Origin: Punica granatum
Taxonomy: Eukaryota; Streptophyta; Magnoliopsida; Myrtales; Lythraceae
Direction of reading: 5' to 3'
Assembly: GCF_007655135.1 (NCBI RefSeq)
Contig: NC_045133.1
Span: 19,565,845-19,629,844, forward strand
DNA length: 64,000 bases
Under the pieces are notes generated by a model. That model was not told the origin of the DNA, did not search any database, and saw only the letters and a list, made by a program, of their open reading frames with translations. Numbering within the stretch: position 1 is the stretch's first letter; each line of letters opens with the position of its first letter. Made by a program: the position numbers and the translations under genes. Positions 11,345 to 23,364 of this stretch are shown one piece after another.

Positions 11345-13344
11345 TTTAAAAAACTCAGCACCTAGTGAAATATTGTTTATTGCTTGAATCAATTTATTCG
11401 AAAATCTCAACTCGTGATTAAATATTCATTTTTCATCCCTTATATTAATACTTGGTTGACTAATTTTCTCCAATCCTCGAGCCATTTCCAATGCTTCTCA
11501 GTTAATGAGATGGAGATAATAGAGTTGATGAGGTGTACATACGCGTACGTATAATTTGCAAAATTCACATAATAATCATGCACCGAAAAATTCACACAAT
11601 AATTTATAATAGTCTTCCATCATGAATTGACAAGAGGAAAGGAACCTCACCTTATCAACTTTTGATATAAAAAAATTCGTGTTACTCTAGTCTTTATATT
11701 TACATAATAATTTAGTGTATTGTTTTTCGTCATTTTATACCTCCTCATTTTTTTTAGTGAATAATACGTCATCCCTTCAAGTCTCTCCTCCTCATTAATG
11801 TGTTTGTCTCATGTAGCTCCATAATTAATCTACTCTTTAGTCCATGCACCCTCTTTGGTTTAAGGAAGCATGCCTAAGTCGACAACATATTTTCACACAT
11901 CTCAATCTTGTTTGTTAATTAAATAAATTACTTTTTCTAAATTCATTTCACAAAAGTTGATTAAAAAATAAAATATTCGGACGTTGGCGCATTGTGCGAG
12001 CCACACGGCTAGTGTAGGGTTAAAGTTGAGAATTTTTGCAAAATTAATGCTTTTTTACAAAAACTTCCTCTTTTTTCCTTAAAAATAAACTCAAATCGAA
12101 GTAGCAACTGAGAGAGTAGCAACTTCACGGGTGCCAACCACCCTGTGGATGAGCTTGCTAAGATTGAGGTGATCAGAGATCTCAGTCGAAGGATTGGGGT
12201 CCTTGCCAATGGCCACCCCCCTCGACTAAGGTCGTCAATCACCTGAGAAGTTTTCGAGCCCTCAATCATTACACTACTAAGCGAACTCTTTGAATCATAT
12301 TCCTTTCAAGTACTAAACTATAACTGGTGAAAGGATCAATTCAATGTCAATCAAATGACATTTCTGTAACTTTTCCATTGTATGCCAACCATAAAGGAAA
12401 AACTCTTTTTGAATCTCTTCCATTTTTTAGAATTTTATCGTGTGCATAATTCTTTTTTTACAATGGTCGAATTTAATGCAAATTATGATTTGAAAATAGT
12501 TTACCCATTACTGATTCCGCCAAAAGAAAATGGTGGAAAAGCGATTATATATGAAACCTCCCACGAAGGTCGCAAATAAATTAGGAGAATCGGAATATGC
12601 GACCCCTTTCAAAGTATTAAACTGATAAAAGGATCAATTCTTTTTTTCTTTTCCCCTTTTGATGATCGGATCAATTCCAAGTTTATCAAATAAACTATTC
12701 TAAAACTTTTCTGCGGTATGGCGACCGAAGAAGAAAAGGGAACTGGCCTCATTCTAAAATTCTTCAGATATTTAGTGTGTTTGGTTTCAGAGTTAAGTAG
12801 AATTGAGTTGTAATGATTGTGTTGTTGAATTATGAGAAAAGAGTGAAAAAGTAATGAATAATTGAGAAAAAGTAATGATTTTATTATTGAATTATGGAAA
12901 AAGTAATGGTTACTTTATATAATTTAGTATTAAAAATTGAATTGAATGGTTAAAAAAATTGAAGAAAATGAAAAAAATAATAATTGTATTGTTGATTTTT
13001 GTTATATAGTGAGTATAATTAAAATTAGAGTTAAAAATTTAAAAACATTATTATAAAACCAAACGGAACATTAGGGTTTTACTTGTCAAAAAGGTTTTTT
13101 TTTCTTTTTTTATTCAGATACAACGGAGAGTTGTGTGTTTAACGTGAGAATATAAAAAACTAAATGGACTTAGATTTTAATATAGTTAAATTTGAAATCT
13201 CTTGATTATCAGACGAAACACAAATTGTGAGTAAGAACAAATGTTCATATCTCCGTTCATCAGTTATGGCTCCATCTCAATCGAGAGATATTCTAATTTG
13301 GAGTACTTATAGACAGACGAAATTATTGCTTGCCACTCATGATT
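11345..13344. repeat. Tandem segmental duplication, copy A
   Basis: About 2 kb of non-coding sequence whose successive parts (11345-11760, 11700-12270, 12380-12770, 13075-13330) reappear in the same order and orientation at 13345-13713, 18626-19115, 20893-21280 and 21265-21530. Divergence is moderate, with scattered substitutions and small indels. The only large difference inside copy A is the MITE at 12775-13070. Confidence 0.85.
12775..13070. mobile_element. Tourist-like MITE (296 bp) with TTA target duplication
   Basis: Begins GTGTGTTTGGTTTC and ends AAACCAAACGGAACA (inverted relatives). It is flanked by TTA at 12772-12774 and 13071-13073, the PIF/Harbinger target duplication. The duplicated sequence at about 21262-21270 continues straight across the site without the element, giving a paralogous empty site. 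No coding capacity. Confidence 0.85.
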
Positions 13345-14395
13345 GAGCGTTCATTCGTATCCCTTATATTAATGCTTGGTTGACTAATGTTTACCAATCC
13401 TCGAGCCAAATCACATATTTCCAATGCTTCTCAATTAATAAGACGGAAGGAGGAGACGGAAGGAGGAGAGTTCACAAGGTATATATATATACACACACGT
13501 ATGTATAGGTAATATGCAAAATTCACATAATAATCGTACACCGTAAAATTCAGACAATAATTTATAATAGTCTTCCACCATCAATTGACAAGAGGTGAGG
13601 AACCTCACTTTATCAATTTTTCATGTAAAAAAATCGTGTTACTCTACTCTTTATATTTATATATTAATTTAATATATAGTATTTCAACTCATTTTCTCAT
13701 TTTTTTTAATGAACTAGTGGATTGGCACGTGCATAGTTAGTGTTATATTACTGAATTACCACAAAATGAAACTGATAGATCTTATTTGTACCTTGCATTG
13801 GTATAACGAAATTAATACTTCTCATCTATATCTATATATTTAAAATGACAATTGGTATTTTGTCGATGTCTTCAAAGTCATCACACAATATAACCTTCCC
13901 ACGGCAGGGTTTGCATATGTTCACCTTCCACCAAATGAGATCAATTCTTGAGATAACAAGCAACTACTCAAACCCCTTACACTAAAACCTGTTTCACCCT
14001 GAATTTTCAATCCACAATCCAAAAAAAAAAATCAAATATTATTTAATCTATTGCTATTTTTTTTGCCATAAAAGAAAAAAAAAATTAGGAACGAACTCAG
14101 CTCAATCTGCTTTGGTGAAGACTTGATGATGGAGACTCACTATTGTTGTCCACATGGCCATTCCATCTTGTGTCTTCTAGTTTAATTGTCTCTTCCTGTT
14201 AATCAACTATTTAGCAATATCGTGTTGCCGCAAAAAAAATTTAAATTCAAAAACTTCGAGAGAAAACGATTTTTAAATACCAAGATATATGAAGCATCGT
14301 GATTAATTACCTTCGTAGCTGCTTCAGTGCCCTCCCAACTAAGGCAGTCTATAATGATGTTGGATTTTGTCCTCCTGTCCTATGTAAACATTAAA

Positions 14396-14588
14396 TGCTC
14401 CATTTGGTTTCGCAGTTAAAATCACAAAAATTTTAACTTTAACTTTAACTCAACACACTACACAACAAAATACACATTTTCCAAGTCAAAAATTTTAACT
14501 TTAACTTTAACTCGATATACTATACAATCATTTGTTCTTTTCCACAATCAAAATTAAAGTTACTTTAACTCTGAAACCAAATGCACCA
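14396..14588. mobile_element. MITE (193 bp) nested in the Helitron
   Basis: Left end TGCTCCATTTGGTTTCGCAG and right end (reverse complement) TGGTGCATTTGGTTTCAGAG form about 25-bp inverted repeats. They are flanked by TAAA on both sides (14392-14395, 14589-14592). Internal repeats of TTTAACTTTAACT occur. Probably Tourist/PIF-like. Confidence 0.75.
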
Positions 14589-15611
14589 TAAACAACGGAA
14601 ATTGTAGTGGTATAGCTAACTGAAAATCAATATAATTGGTGAGGAAACTGTTGCAAGCGCAACTCTTATCTGAAAAGGATTGGCTGGCTAAATGGGCTGG
14701 AAGAAGTTGGCAATATAGAGTGTTTATTTTCAGTTCGGTTGATGAAGTATATTAGTGCTCCTGTTGGGACGCTAATGATATACCCCTTTTCAGCATTGAT
14801 ATGTTTTCTCTACTCCTCCCGAACCATGGTTCTTTTCTTTCTTCATGCAATTTTTCAGCGAAAAGATAACCCCACAAATGTTGGTCCTAGTAGAAAGGAG
14901 AATTTTAGGCTCATCTCAGTTATAATGAGTAAACAAGCAAGCCCATATCATTATTAGAAAAGTAACAGATAGTTTGAAAAGGACACCTCAGAATCTCAAT
15001 GGTTTGGGATGGTGAATGTTTGAGTATTTGGTTTAGTACCTACATTGTATAACATAGAGAATAAAAGAAGGAAATTTTGTTTGACTTAGTTAAGGCTAAA
15101 ATAATATCAGAAAAATTTGTTCATAAAAACCTACATATGCATTATATAAGTTGATAATAATCTAATAACAAAGAGTTGAATTCCTGATTAAAAACACAAA
15201 ATCATATAAAAATTTTAAGAATCATGAGCAGGCCATAAGTATATAAAAATATATGAAGAGAAGGATAGGAAAGACTATATACTTGAGAGAGGTTGCTTAG
15301 ATTCACGAAACCCATTCAAACGTCGATCACAACAAAATGTGCCCATTACTTAAGAATCTCCAGAGAACAAACCTCAAGCAAATAAAGATGGGAATCTATG
15401 GCAATTTAGCATTTAAAACTACATATCGGCTTGCACACTGGCACAAAATAACAAAATAATTTGATAAAAAAGAGAAATTAAAGAGGCATATTCAAATTCT
15501 CACAAGCGCTTCGAAAAAGATCTCTACATTCTCCAAAAATGAATCAGAACCAAAGAAGAGAGCATTATTAGATGACTGAGCAAATGTGGAGAAAGAATTC
15601 ATTCTTCGAAA

Positions 15612-15761
15612 CTAAATCCAATAAATAACCCATGTCAATGTATTGTGCATATAAAAATTTTCTTTCTGAACCAAATCCTGCTTCAGAAGGGCTTGGATGA
15701 AAATCAAATTATCACGAGCCTCCACCAGCTTTTGCCCCTCTTCTGGATGATCGCAACCACT
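15612..15761 (-). pseudogene. Exon-like coding fragment inside the Helitron
   Basis: Minus strand, open for 49 codons, containing SGCDHPEEGQKLVEARDNLI then FIQALLKQDLVQKE and a stop. The composition (charged, helical, no low complexity) looks like real protein, unlike the surrounding AT-rich DNA, and an AG acceptor-like site precedes it. I do not recognise the family. It could be a host-gene exon captured by the Helitron. Confidence 0.3.
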
Positions 15762-17989
15762 ATGTTTTGAGTTCTGTCCCTTTAAAAAAAATCAATTCTT
15801 TTAATTTCTAAAAAATAAAAAATAATATAATACAAATATTTGGTCAAAGTTCAGGAAAAGAAAATTTTTGGGGTCTTCTTGTAATGTTAACAATAACAAC
15901 TAAGAGTACATCCACATTTTATGCCAAACAAAATCAACTTAAGCACATAATTCATTAAGTACTTAATTTTTAGCACTTAGTTTTAACTCCAAACAAGCAC
16001 ACATTAACTGATTAAAAAACAAAATACAAATTGTTCACAACTAAATAAAATGTATACTTTTTGCTTTGCTTCCTAAGTTGGCAACTGCCACATTACCTGG
16101 TTCATTAACAGTAGCTTGATTTATCTACTCTTAATTGGACCTGGAACGGTACATTTAGGCATATGAGAATAGTAAGGTTGAGGATTAAAAAGAAGGAAGA
16201 AATGAAGCAACAATGTTCAACCAGCAGCAAGCCCTATTGTAAAGATTAAAAAAAATGAACTTCATTATATTTTAAATTTAAATGGTGAGATTTAACCAAA
16301 ACAAAATTAAATGGTGAGAGTCAGTAATCCTGATGTATCATGTCTTCAAATACACAACAGAGGACGATTTTCATTTCTTTCAACTCTTAGTTAGAACGAA
16401 GACCCAAGCAAGAACTTCATCTAATTTAAGTTGCACCAGAGCTAAACCTTTATGTACACAACAAATTAAATCACCCGTTTCAATTATAAAAGAAGAAGAA
16501 AATAGGTTACAAATCTATCTAATAGTAAAAAGAAGAAAAAAAGGCTACAAATCTATCTAATAGTAGAATTCAGCTCGACTCTCTAGAATAAAGCAGAGTC
16601 ATATTTAATACCACCAATGTCAAAAATTGGCATGTTTAAACCTAAACATAGCCTAATAAACCAGAATTTGAAACATGCAAGTCGCTCCATTTGGTGGATT
16701 TCAACAGAGATTGATTAACTGACAACGTAAAGCATATATCGAAGTTCAAACAGTTCAAACAATTAAAGTCAAAAGCAGGGCATATCGAATGCGAGAGGAT
16801 GCAGGTTGCGGCTTATATTATAGGCCCTCCAATTTTCTGAAGAAGCGCTCTACAAAAGCATACCTTGATAATTACAAGGGAAAGCAAAGAAGAAGAAGCA
16901 GAGGGTGTAAACAGGGGACATAGACGACTCACCTAAAAGGAACAAGCGAAATGCAGTCATGCAAATTTTCTTGATGGTGCGAACAGGTCCTATAAGGATT
17001 TTATGATACGGGCTAGTACGCCACAGCTCTGCAAGTCAGTGAGCTGATCATTAGTACACATGTCATGGCCGTCAGGAATGTGCTGTGATTGACAAAGGAG
17101 GGGTAGGTGGCACAGGAAAGGTGTAGGGGGACTAAGCAGGTGTCACAGAAAACTCCTTATAATGGCCATCCAGTCGGAAAACAAAGTCATGAGATTTGGT
17201 CAAAAGCGTCTGATGACCCAAAGAAAAAGGAAACCTCAAGTGCATAATTGAAAGAACAAAATTCCAAAATATAAAGAACACTTACACCATTGATCAATGT
17301 TATTAAATATTTCCACAATCGTTCCAATATCTATAAGGTTACGAAAGCAACATAACTCGCGCTATACAACCAAGAAGTCTCCCTAAAACTTATTTGCTTC
17401 ATATATAAGCTATATACAGTAAAACATAAAATCATCTACATGACCCAAGACTTATTTACCTGGCAAAGTATCTACAAAAGCACAGCTAGCAGTAGTGTTG
17501 CTAGGGTAAATTAAATACATTTTTTAGATGCTAAATTGAATAACTTATCCACATGTGCAGTTCAAATGTGATCTTGTAACCGATGCAACACAAAAGATAC
17601 CAAAATGAAAAATAGAGAAACAGAAAGAGTAATTATGGACAAAATAATATTTTAATGCTAAAATATAATCCTTTTATTGAAAGGTATCAACAGAAGGTGC
17701 AAGCAATACATGAACCTGTTCCGCTACAATCTATTAACTTTGTACTCTATTGGTCAAGGCCGTAGCATTTCACTATTCTATTGAGCTATGGAAGAAACAG
17801 AAACCTATTGTAAAATAGTGTATAAGAGGAACATTAGGAGCATTTTAGCTAGCGCTTGGCAATGGCATGCATAAGGATAAAGAGCAATTATTTGATACAC
17901 AACCAAACAATCCGAAAACACACGATAGACTCAAATGCATAGTGCATTGCATCAATGAACAGGGGAAAAAACTTGTAGATATAATCGAT

Positions 17990-18570
17990 TGGAGGCGTGA
18001 AATTCAGTGGGACTCGACCACAAGGCACTGGCGGTTGAATGTTCGTGGTTCGGTAGGCAGAGGCAATCAAACCTGACAGTCTGGTGTTACTGGGTTGGTC
18101 GTGGGTTGTATGGCATGCAGAAGGCGAGGTTGGGGGCTAGGGAGTTGGCGAGGGTGACTATTGTAGATGGAGTGGCTAGTCGAGGCAAAAATCGAAATGT
18201 GAAACAGAGGGATGGATGCGAAGAGAGGGCGCAGATGTTTACAAGATGCGAAGCATTGGGTGGGAAACTTAGGGGCAGAAGGCAACATGTTGGATCGAGG
18301 GTCCCAGATGAGGTGCGTTGAGTGGATCATTTCCAGAGGCGGCAATGGACTCTAAGGAGTGGGCAGAAAGGAGACGGGCGCGGATGGGGGCCAGAGGGTA
18401 GTTGAACAGAGCATAGGTAGACCGCTGACATTGGCGAGAATGGAGGGATGGCAAGAACAATGCGATGTTTGAAGAAGGCGAAGGGCCTGAGGGTAGATAG
18501 AGCATAAGAAGGTGTCTGGTTGCAATGCGGGTGCTCGAAGAGATGGGGAACGGTGCCAATGAGGCAGAGC
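17990..18570. other. GC-rich island within the Helitron
   Basis: Distinctly GC-rich against its surroundings and open for 80-100 codons in several frames on both strands at once, which is what GC-rich DNA does by chance. It lies just inside the Helitron's 5' end (minus orientation), the usual place for captured promoter or exon sequence. No protein family recognised in any frame. Confidence 0.45.
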
Positions 18571-19119
18571 ATTTAAGGAATTATGAAAATATAGGATTAA
18601 CTTCACACTTTTTATTGTAGGTAGATAATACGTCATCTCTTTGAATCTCTCCTCCTCATTAATGAGTTTGTCTTATGCAATTTCATAATTAATCTACCCT
18701 TCAGTTCATACACTCTCTTTGGGTTAAGAGAGCAAACCTAAGTCGACAACATATTTTCACACATCTCGATTTGTTTGTTAATTAAATAAATTACTTTTTC
18801 CAATTTCAATTCACAAAATTTGACTAAAAAATAAAATATTTGGATGCCCGCGTGAGTCACATGTGTAAGTTTAAAACTGAGAATTTTAGCAAAATTAATT
18901 TTGTTTTGCATAAACTTCCTCTTTTTTCCTCAAAAAATAATTAGAGTGGTAGTTGCGAGGGTAGTGACTTCGAGGGTGCCAACCATCCCGTGGATGAGGT
19001 TGCCAAGATTGAGGTGATCAGAGACCTCAATCAAAGGATGGGGTCCTCGCCAACGGCCATCCCCCTTTGATTAAGGCCATCAGCCACCTAAGAAGGTTTC
19101 GAGTCCTCAGTGATTGCAC

Positions 19120-19122
<3 letters not shown>

Positions 19123-19152
<30 letters not shown>
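19123..19152. repeat. (TA)n microsatellite
   Basis: Uninterrupted TA dinucleotides at the point where copy B of the duplication is interrupted. Confidence 0.9.
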
Positions 19153-19155
<3 letters not shown>

Positions 19156-19710
19156 TAGTTGGGTTTCGAGGCCTAATAAGGTTGATGGGCTTGTCGGTCG
19201 GCTACCAACCCATGCCATGAGGTTGCCAACAACCTTCAGAGGTGTTGATGACACTACATCTGGCGATTGCACAAATTAAAACAGAAAAGGTTTCGAGTCT
19301 TATGGGGTGGTGGGGCGCCGGTGGCTAGATACCCCTGGAATGATGTTGACAGTTACCTCAGAAGGTATTATTGGTTTCATCCCCTCTCAAATTTTTTTAT
19401 TTTTTAATAAAAAAAAAAGGAAACCTAAGGGCAACCATGGGGTTGATGGCCATGCTGACGCCCATCATCTCTTAAGTGAAAATGAGCTTAAACCCGTATA
19501 AGCCCAATGAAAATTCAATATGGTATTAGAGCCTAGTTGCGCGTATGCACGTACATGCGCATATACTCTCCCACACCACACACAAGCCCATTTTGTCCGA
19601 GAGCAGCTAAAAGCGCACCTTGCGTTAGTTCCCTCTCACTTGAGTACGGAAGATGAGCCGAGCTCGATGTCAGTTATTGAAGGAGTATCTATGGGTTTAT
19701 ATGAGGCTTG

Positions 19711-20704
19711 TGTCAAGGGAACAGAGTTTGATGCCCATGTGGGCGTCCAAGGATACGAGCACCGAGGTTTCTCGGACCAGCCATCCCCAGGATTGACAAG
19801 CTAACACAAATATCCAACCAATACGGAACACAACACCCGGACTATGTACCTGTAATATAGCAGCTCTTATCAACCCACTTACAATAAAGACAACCGGTAC
19901 ACGTCCCCCAAAACCCTATTGTCGCAGTTAAGGAAAGTCGAGAATGTCAGCCGGTGACTTTCTCCCCTACCCAATTTGCAAACGTCATCGTTGCGGGCTT
20001 GTCCACGCAGCGGTCCTAACGCCTTACATCGCCTTCACCCTACACTACATCCCCTCGTAATGTCAGTACCTTAACAACAACGCTGACTTCACCCCACACC
20101 ACCCCCTTGTGGTGTCAATCCTTGAGCAGCTCAACTCCAACTACGCAAATGCCCCCTCGAACAAGGACACGGGGACACATTAGGCTACTCGAGTGTGCAT
20201 GCATTCATTAGGTGATGTCCGATGTGTCTTCCCCGGCTCGTCAACAAATTAGATTGTTCTAGTGAGACGCTACGACCAACTTCCTTATTGAATGAAGACT
20301 AGCGGCTCTCGACACCCAAGCTTGGAGTCTCCACGCTCTCCTTCAGCAGGAAATCCCCAACTTGAGCCGAAGCGTCCCCACTCTTGCCACTACGTTCATC
20401 GTTGACCCTGCGTCGTCATGGATTCCTCCTACTAGGGCTGACTCTAATACCACTTGTCACAGGCACAAAATTTGATGCCCATGCGGGTGTCCAAGGAGAC
20501 GAGCACCAAGGCTCCATGGACTAGCCCTCTCTATGATTGACAAAGCTAACACAGATATCCAATCAATATGGAGCACAACATCCGGAGTACGTATATGTAA
20601 TATAGCAGTTCATATTAGCCCATATACATTGAAGGCAACCGATACATGGTTATCGAAACCCTATTGTCGCACTTGGGGAGGGTCGAGAATGTCAGCCCGT
20701 GACA
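19711..20704 (-). mobile_element. TRIM: miniature LTR retrotransposon (about 1 kb)
   Basis: Two direct repeats, 19711-19958 and 20455-20704 (about 250 bp each), start TGTCA and end TGAC(A) on the plus strand. On the minus strand the right copy is the 5' LTR, followed at 20452-20440 by TGGTATTAGAGT, a tRNA-Met primer site with one mismatch in its core. A purine-rich tract (minus strand, TAGGGGAGAAA) lies beside the left LTR. The internal region is only about 500 bp and non-coding. No clean target duplication, so it is not recent. Confidence 0.75.
20440..20452 (-). other. Primer-binding site of the TRIM
   Basis: Minus strand TGGTATTAGAGTC, 2 bp from the end of the 20455-20704 LTR. A similar plus-strand TGGTATTAGAGCC occurs at 19519-19531, outside this element. 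Confidence 0.65.
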
Positions 20705-22371
20705 TTTGTGTATCGCCACTTATTAACTTAAGCTTTTAAGTAAAAATGGACATAAATCAGTATAAGCCCATGGAAATTTAATAATTATATATAATTGATA
20801 GAACTTTTAGAGTTATAGTCCCCTTTCATGCTAGAATTCAATTTTTTTAAGAATAATTCAATTGAATTTTGTTATTTGATTTACAAAAGATACAAGTGTG
20901 TTGAATCTTATCGTGGCATAATTCTTTTTTTTTACAATCGTCCAATTTAATGCAAATTATGATTTGAAAATTATTTATCCAATACTGATTCGGCCAAAAG
21001 TAAGTTGTGGAAAAGCGATTATATATGAAACCTCTCACTCAGGTCACAAATGAATTCAAGAATCTATATATGCGAGCCCTTTCAAAATACTAAACTGATA
21101 AAAGGATCAATTCTTTCTTTCTTTCCTTTTTTTTTCCTTTTCCCTTTTGATGATCGGATCGATTCCAAGTCTATCAAATGAAATTATTCTAAAACTTTTC
21201 TGTTGCACGGCGACCAAAGAAGAAAAGGGAACCGGCCCCTTTCTGAAATTCTTCAAATATTTTGGGTTTTACTGGTGTAATTTTTTTTTTCCAGTTACAA
21301 AAGAGACGTGTGTTTAGTGTAAGAGTACGAAAAACTAAATGAATGAACATAGATTGTCCTACTAATAGAGTCAAATTTGAAATCTCTTAATTATCATGCG
21401 AGATGAAAAATCGCGAGTAAGGACAATGGTTTATATCTCCGTTCATGAGTTACAGCTCCATCTCAGTCGAGAGATTTTCTAATTTGGAATACTTATACAC
21501 GTTTGACGAAATTATTATTTGCTACTCTGCTTTGGAGAATGCAATATGCATGTTACTTTTAACTTAATAAAGGAGAACGAATAAACAGCAACACTAGAGA
21601 TGAATCACAGGCATTCATCATTCCTCAAAAGGAGCAATTGCTATAAAGGTTTTTCTTTTCTTTTTATTTTTTTAACAAATAAATAAGTAAATAGTCATAT
21701 ACACCTAAAGTTTATAAGACAAATGAAGAAGAACAAGCACAAACACATTTGAGCAGCAGTAGATAATGATATGCAGTCTACAAATATCACTGACGACACT
21801 AGCTAGCCGCAGAAGCAGAGATCATATGTAAGGGAAAACTAGAGATAATGCATGCTTACCAAAGTGTCGTGTTATTTGTTGTAAAATTACGGAACTCCCC
21901 GACAATCAATTATGAACTGCGACTAGCGAAAGGGCCCGCCCTTCGTTGCTGATCCCTTATTTTTATTATTTTGAAACATAAAATTTACAAAATAAAAAAA
22001 TTGATTTATGTACTTTTTTATTTTTCATTATAAAGAATATGTGCTGTAGTACTAAACTAAATATCCCATCAATTATTATTAAGTATGATCAATATGTAAT
22101 ATTTTTTATATATGAAAAAGAACCATTTATTGTTTCAAAGTGGTACAAAAACGATTTTGATAACGTCGTGTTGTCACAGTTCCGTTTTAATTTCTTCATC
22201 AATACCCAAGAAAGAATTAGTCTTAGTTAATATATTAGTCTAACATTGCATTTCATCGTAAAAATAAGGACTTTTCTGACTTCACAGATTAAAAGACACT
22301 ATTTAGTTAAGTGATGCAATTAAAATAGGCTTTTATTGATGTGGATCTATTTTAGGTGAGTTGCCAATTAT

Positions 22372-22560
22372 TATCCTTAGGTAAGCCCTTGGATATAAAG
22401 TCTTGTAATGGAGAAAATTACAATTGGAGAGGTTTTATCTCTTAATGGGTTGACCTTGGATTTGAGTTTAGTGATTGGAAAAAAATCATGATCGGGAGAG
22501 TTTTATCCCTTAGTGTATTGACATTGCATGAACCTAGATCAATTGGACGCACTGGACTTC
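22372..22560 (+). repeat. SINE-like dispersed repeat, copy 1
   Basis: Contains the recurring phrases GGAAAAAAATCATGATCGGG, GTTTTATCCCTTAGTG and CTTCCGAATATTAAGTGGT. It shares them with 22785-22950, 52305-52445 and, inverted, 48835-49000. The leading part looks internally duplicated. Confidence 0.6.
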
Positions 22561-22784
22561 CGAATATTAAGTGGTGCGCACCAAAAAAAGTAATTTTTAT
22601 ATTGAAATACAAAGAAAATTAAATAAATATTATTAAAATTTTATAAAGAAAAGAGGATGAGGGTGGAACTTCTAAATATCAAGTGGTACACATAAAAAAA
22701 TACCAATTAAAAAGAGACTATTTAAATTGGTGAGGAGTTGAAACATGCCGCCTTTTATTAACGTGAGTTGGTTTTAAATGAGTC

Positions 22785-22950
22785 GGAGATTGTTATCTCA
22801 AATACGTCATTGGATGCGAGTGTTGTGATTGGAAAAAATTCACGATCGGTAAGATTTATCCCTTAGTGGGTTAAACTCACTCAAACCTAGATTAGTCGAA
22901 TTTTAACCTAGACTAGCCAGATCTTGTTGACTTCCGAATATCAAGTGATT
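22785..22950 (+). repeat. SINE-like dispersed repeat, copy 2
   Basis: Shares TTGTGATTGGAAAAAATTCA, CCCTTAGTGGGTT, AACCTAGATTAGTCG and CTTCCGAATATCAAGTG with the other copies. Confidence 0.6.
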
Positions 22951-22958
22951 TAAATCAA

Positions 22959-23234
22959 ATTAACTTTAAAAGAAGTATTAAAAATTCAAAACAAAAACAA
23001 AAACAAAAGAGGGAGGGTTTCTGAAGGTGGGAAATCCCACCCTACTTGTCACCAGCATCCCCTATAAACAAGAGTTTTACTTTTTTTTTTAAGCAAATTA
23101 ACTTTAAAAGAAATATTAAAAATTTTAAAAACAAAAAAACAAAAACAAAAGGGGGAGGGTGGCTGAGGGTGGGAAATCCCACCCTACTCGCCACCAACGT
23201 CACCTATAATCAAGAGTTTTACTTGTTCTACTAG
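22959..23234. repeat. 138-bp direct tandem repeat (two units) with a palindrome
   Basis: Units starting near 22959 and 23097 both run AAATTAACTTTAAAAGAA... through an A-rich stretch to GGTGGGAAATCCCACC (perfect palindrome) and end CAAGAGTTTTACTT. Confidence 0.85.
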
Positions 23235-23364
23235 TGAGGAGCACTCGCACAATGTTGCCAGGAAGATATGCGAATTGTTATTGTAAATGTTATAATTTGT
23301 TTCATGTGGATTTTATATTAATTCATAAATCTACAATTTAAAAATATGTCATTAAATTATATAT

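Larger units (their letters stand above)
13714..18625 (-). mobile_element. Non-autonomous Helitron (4.9 kb), minus orientation
   Basis: On the minus strand the element begins TCTACCTACAATAAAAAGTG and ends GCACGTGCCAATCCACTAG, i.e. TC...CTAG. It sits between A and T of the host, as Helitrons do, with no target duplication. Boundaries come from comparison with the uninterrupted paralogue at 11745-11775. The 3' terminus has a GCACGTGC palindrome 7 bp before CTAG, but a longer stem is not obvious. No RepHel helicase is seen. The cargo includes a MITE, an exon-like fragment (15612-15761) and a GC-rich block near the 5' end (17990-18570). Confidence 0.72.
13345..21530. repeat. Tandem segmental duplication, copy B (interrupted)
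   Basis: Second copy of the 2 kb unit. Its parts are 13345-13713, 18626-19115 and 20893-21530. The first gap is filled by a Helitron (13714-18625), the second by about 1.8 kb containing a TA microsatellite, further repeats and a TRIM. The host sequence reads ATGAA|TAATACG across the Helitron, against GTGAATAATACG in copy A. Confidence 0.82.

Noticed and set aside
18007..18636. Several 80-104-codon frames on both strands
   Set aside because: All fall in one GC-rich block where chance open frames are expected; none shows a family signature.
19711..20704. Cassandra-type TRIM (5S rRNA-bearing LTR)
   Set aside because: LTR size and primer site would fit, but I could not find the 5S internal promoter sequence in either LTR.
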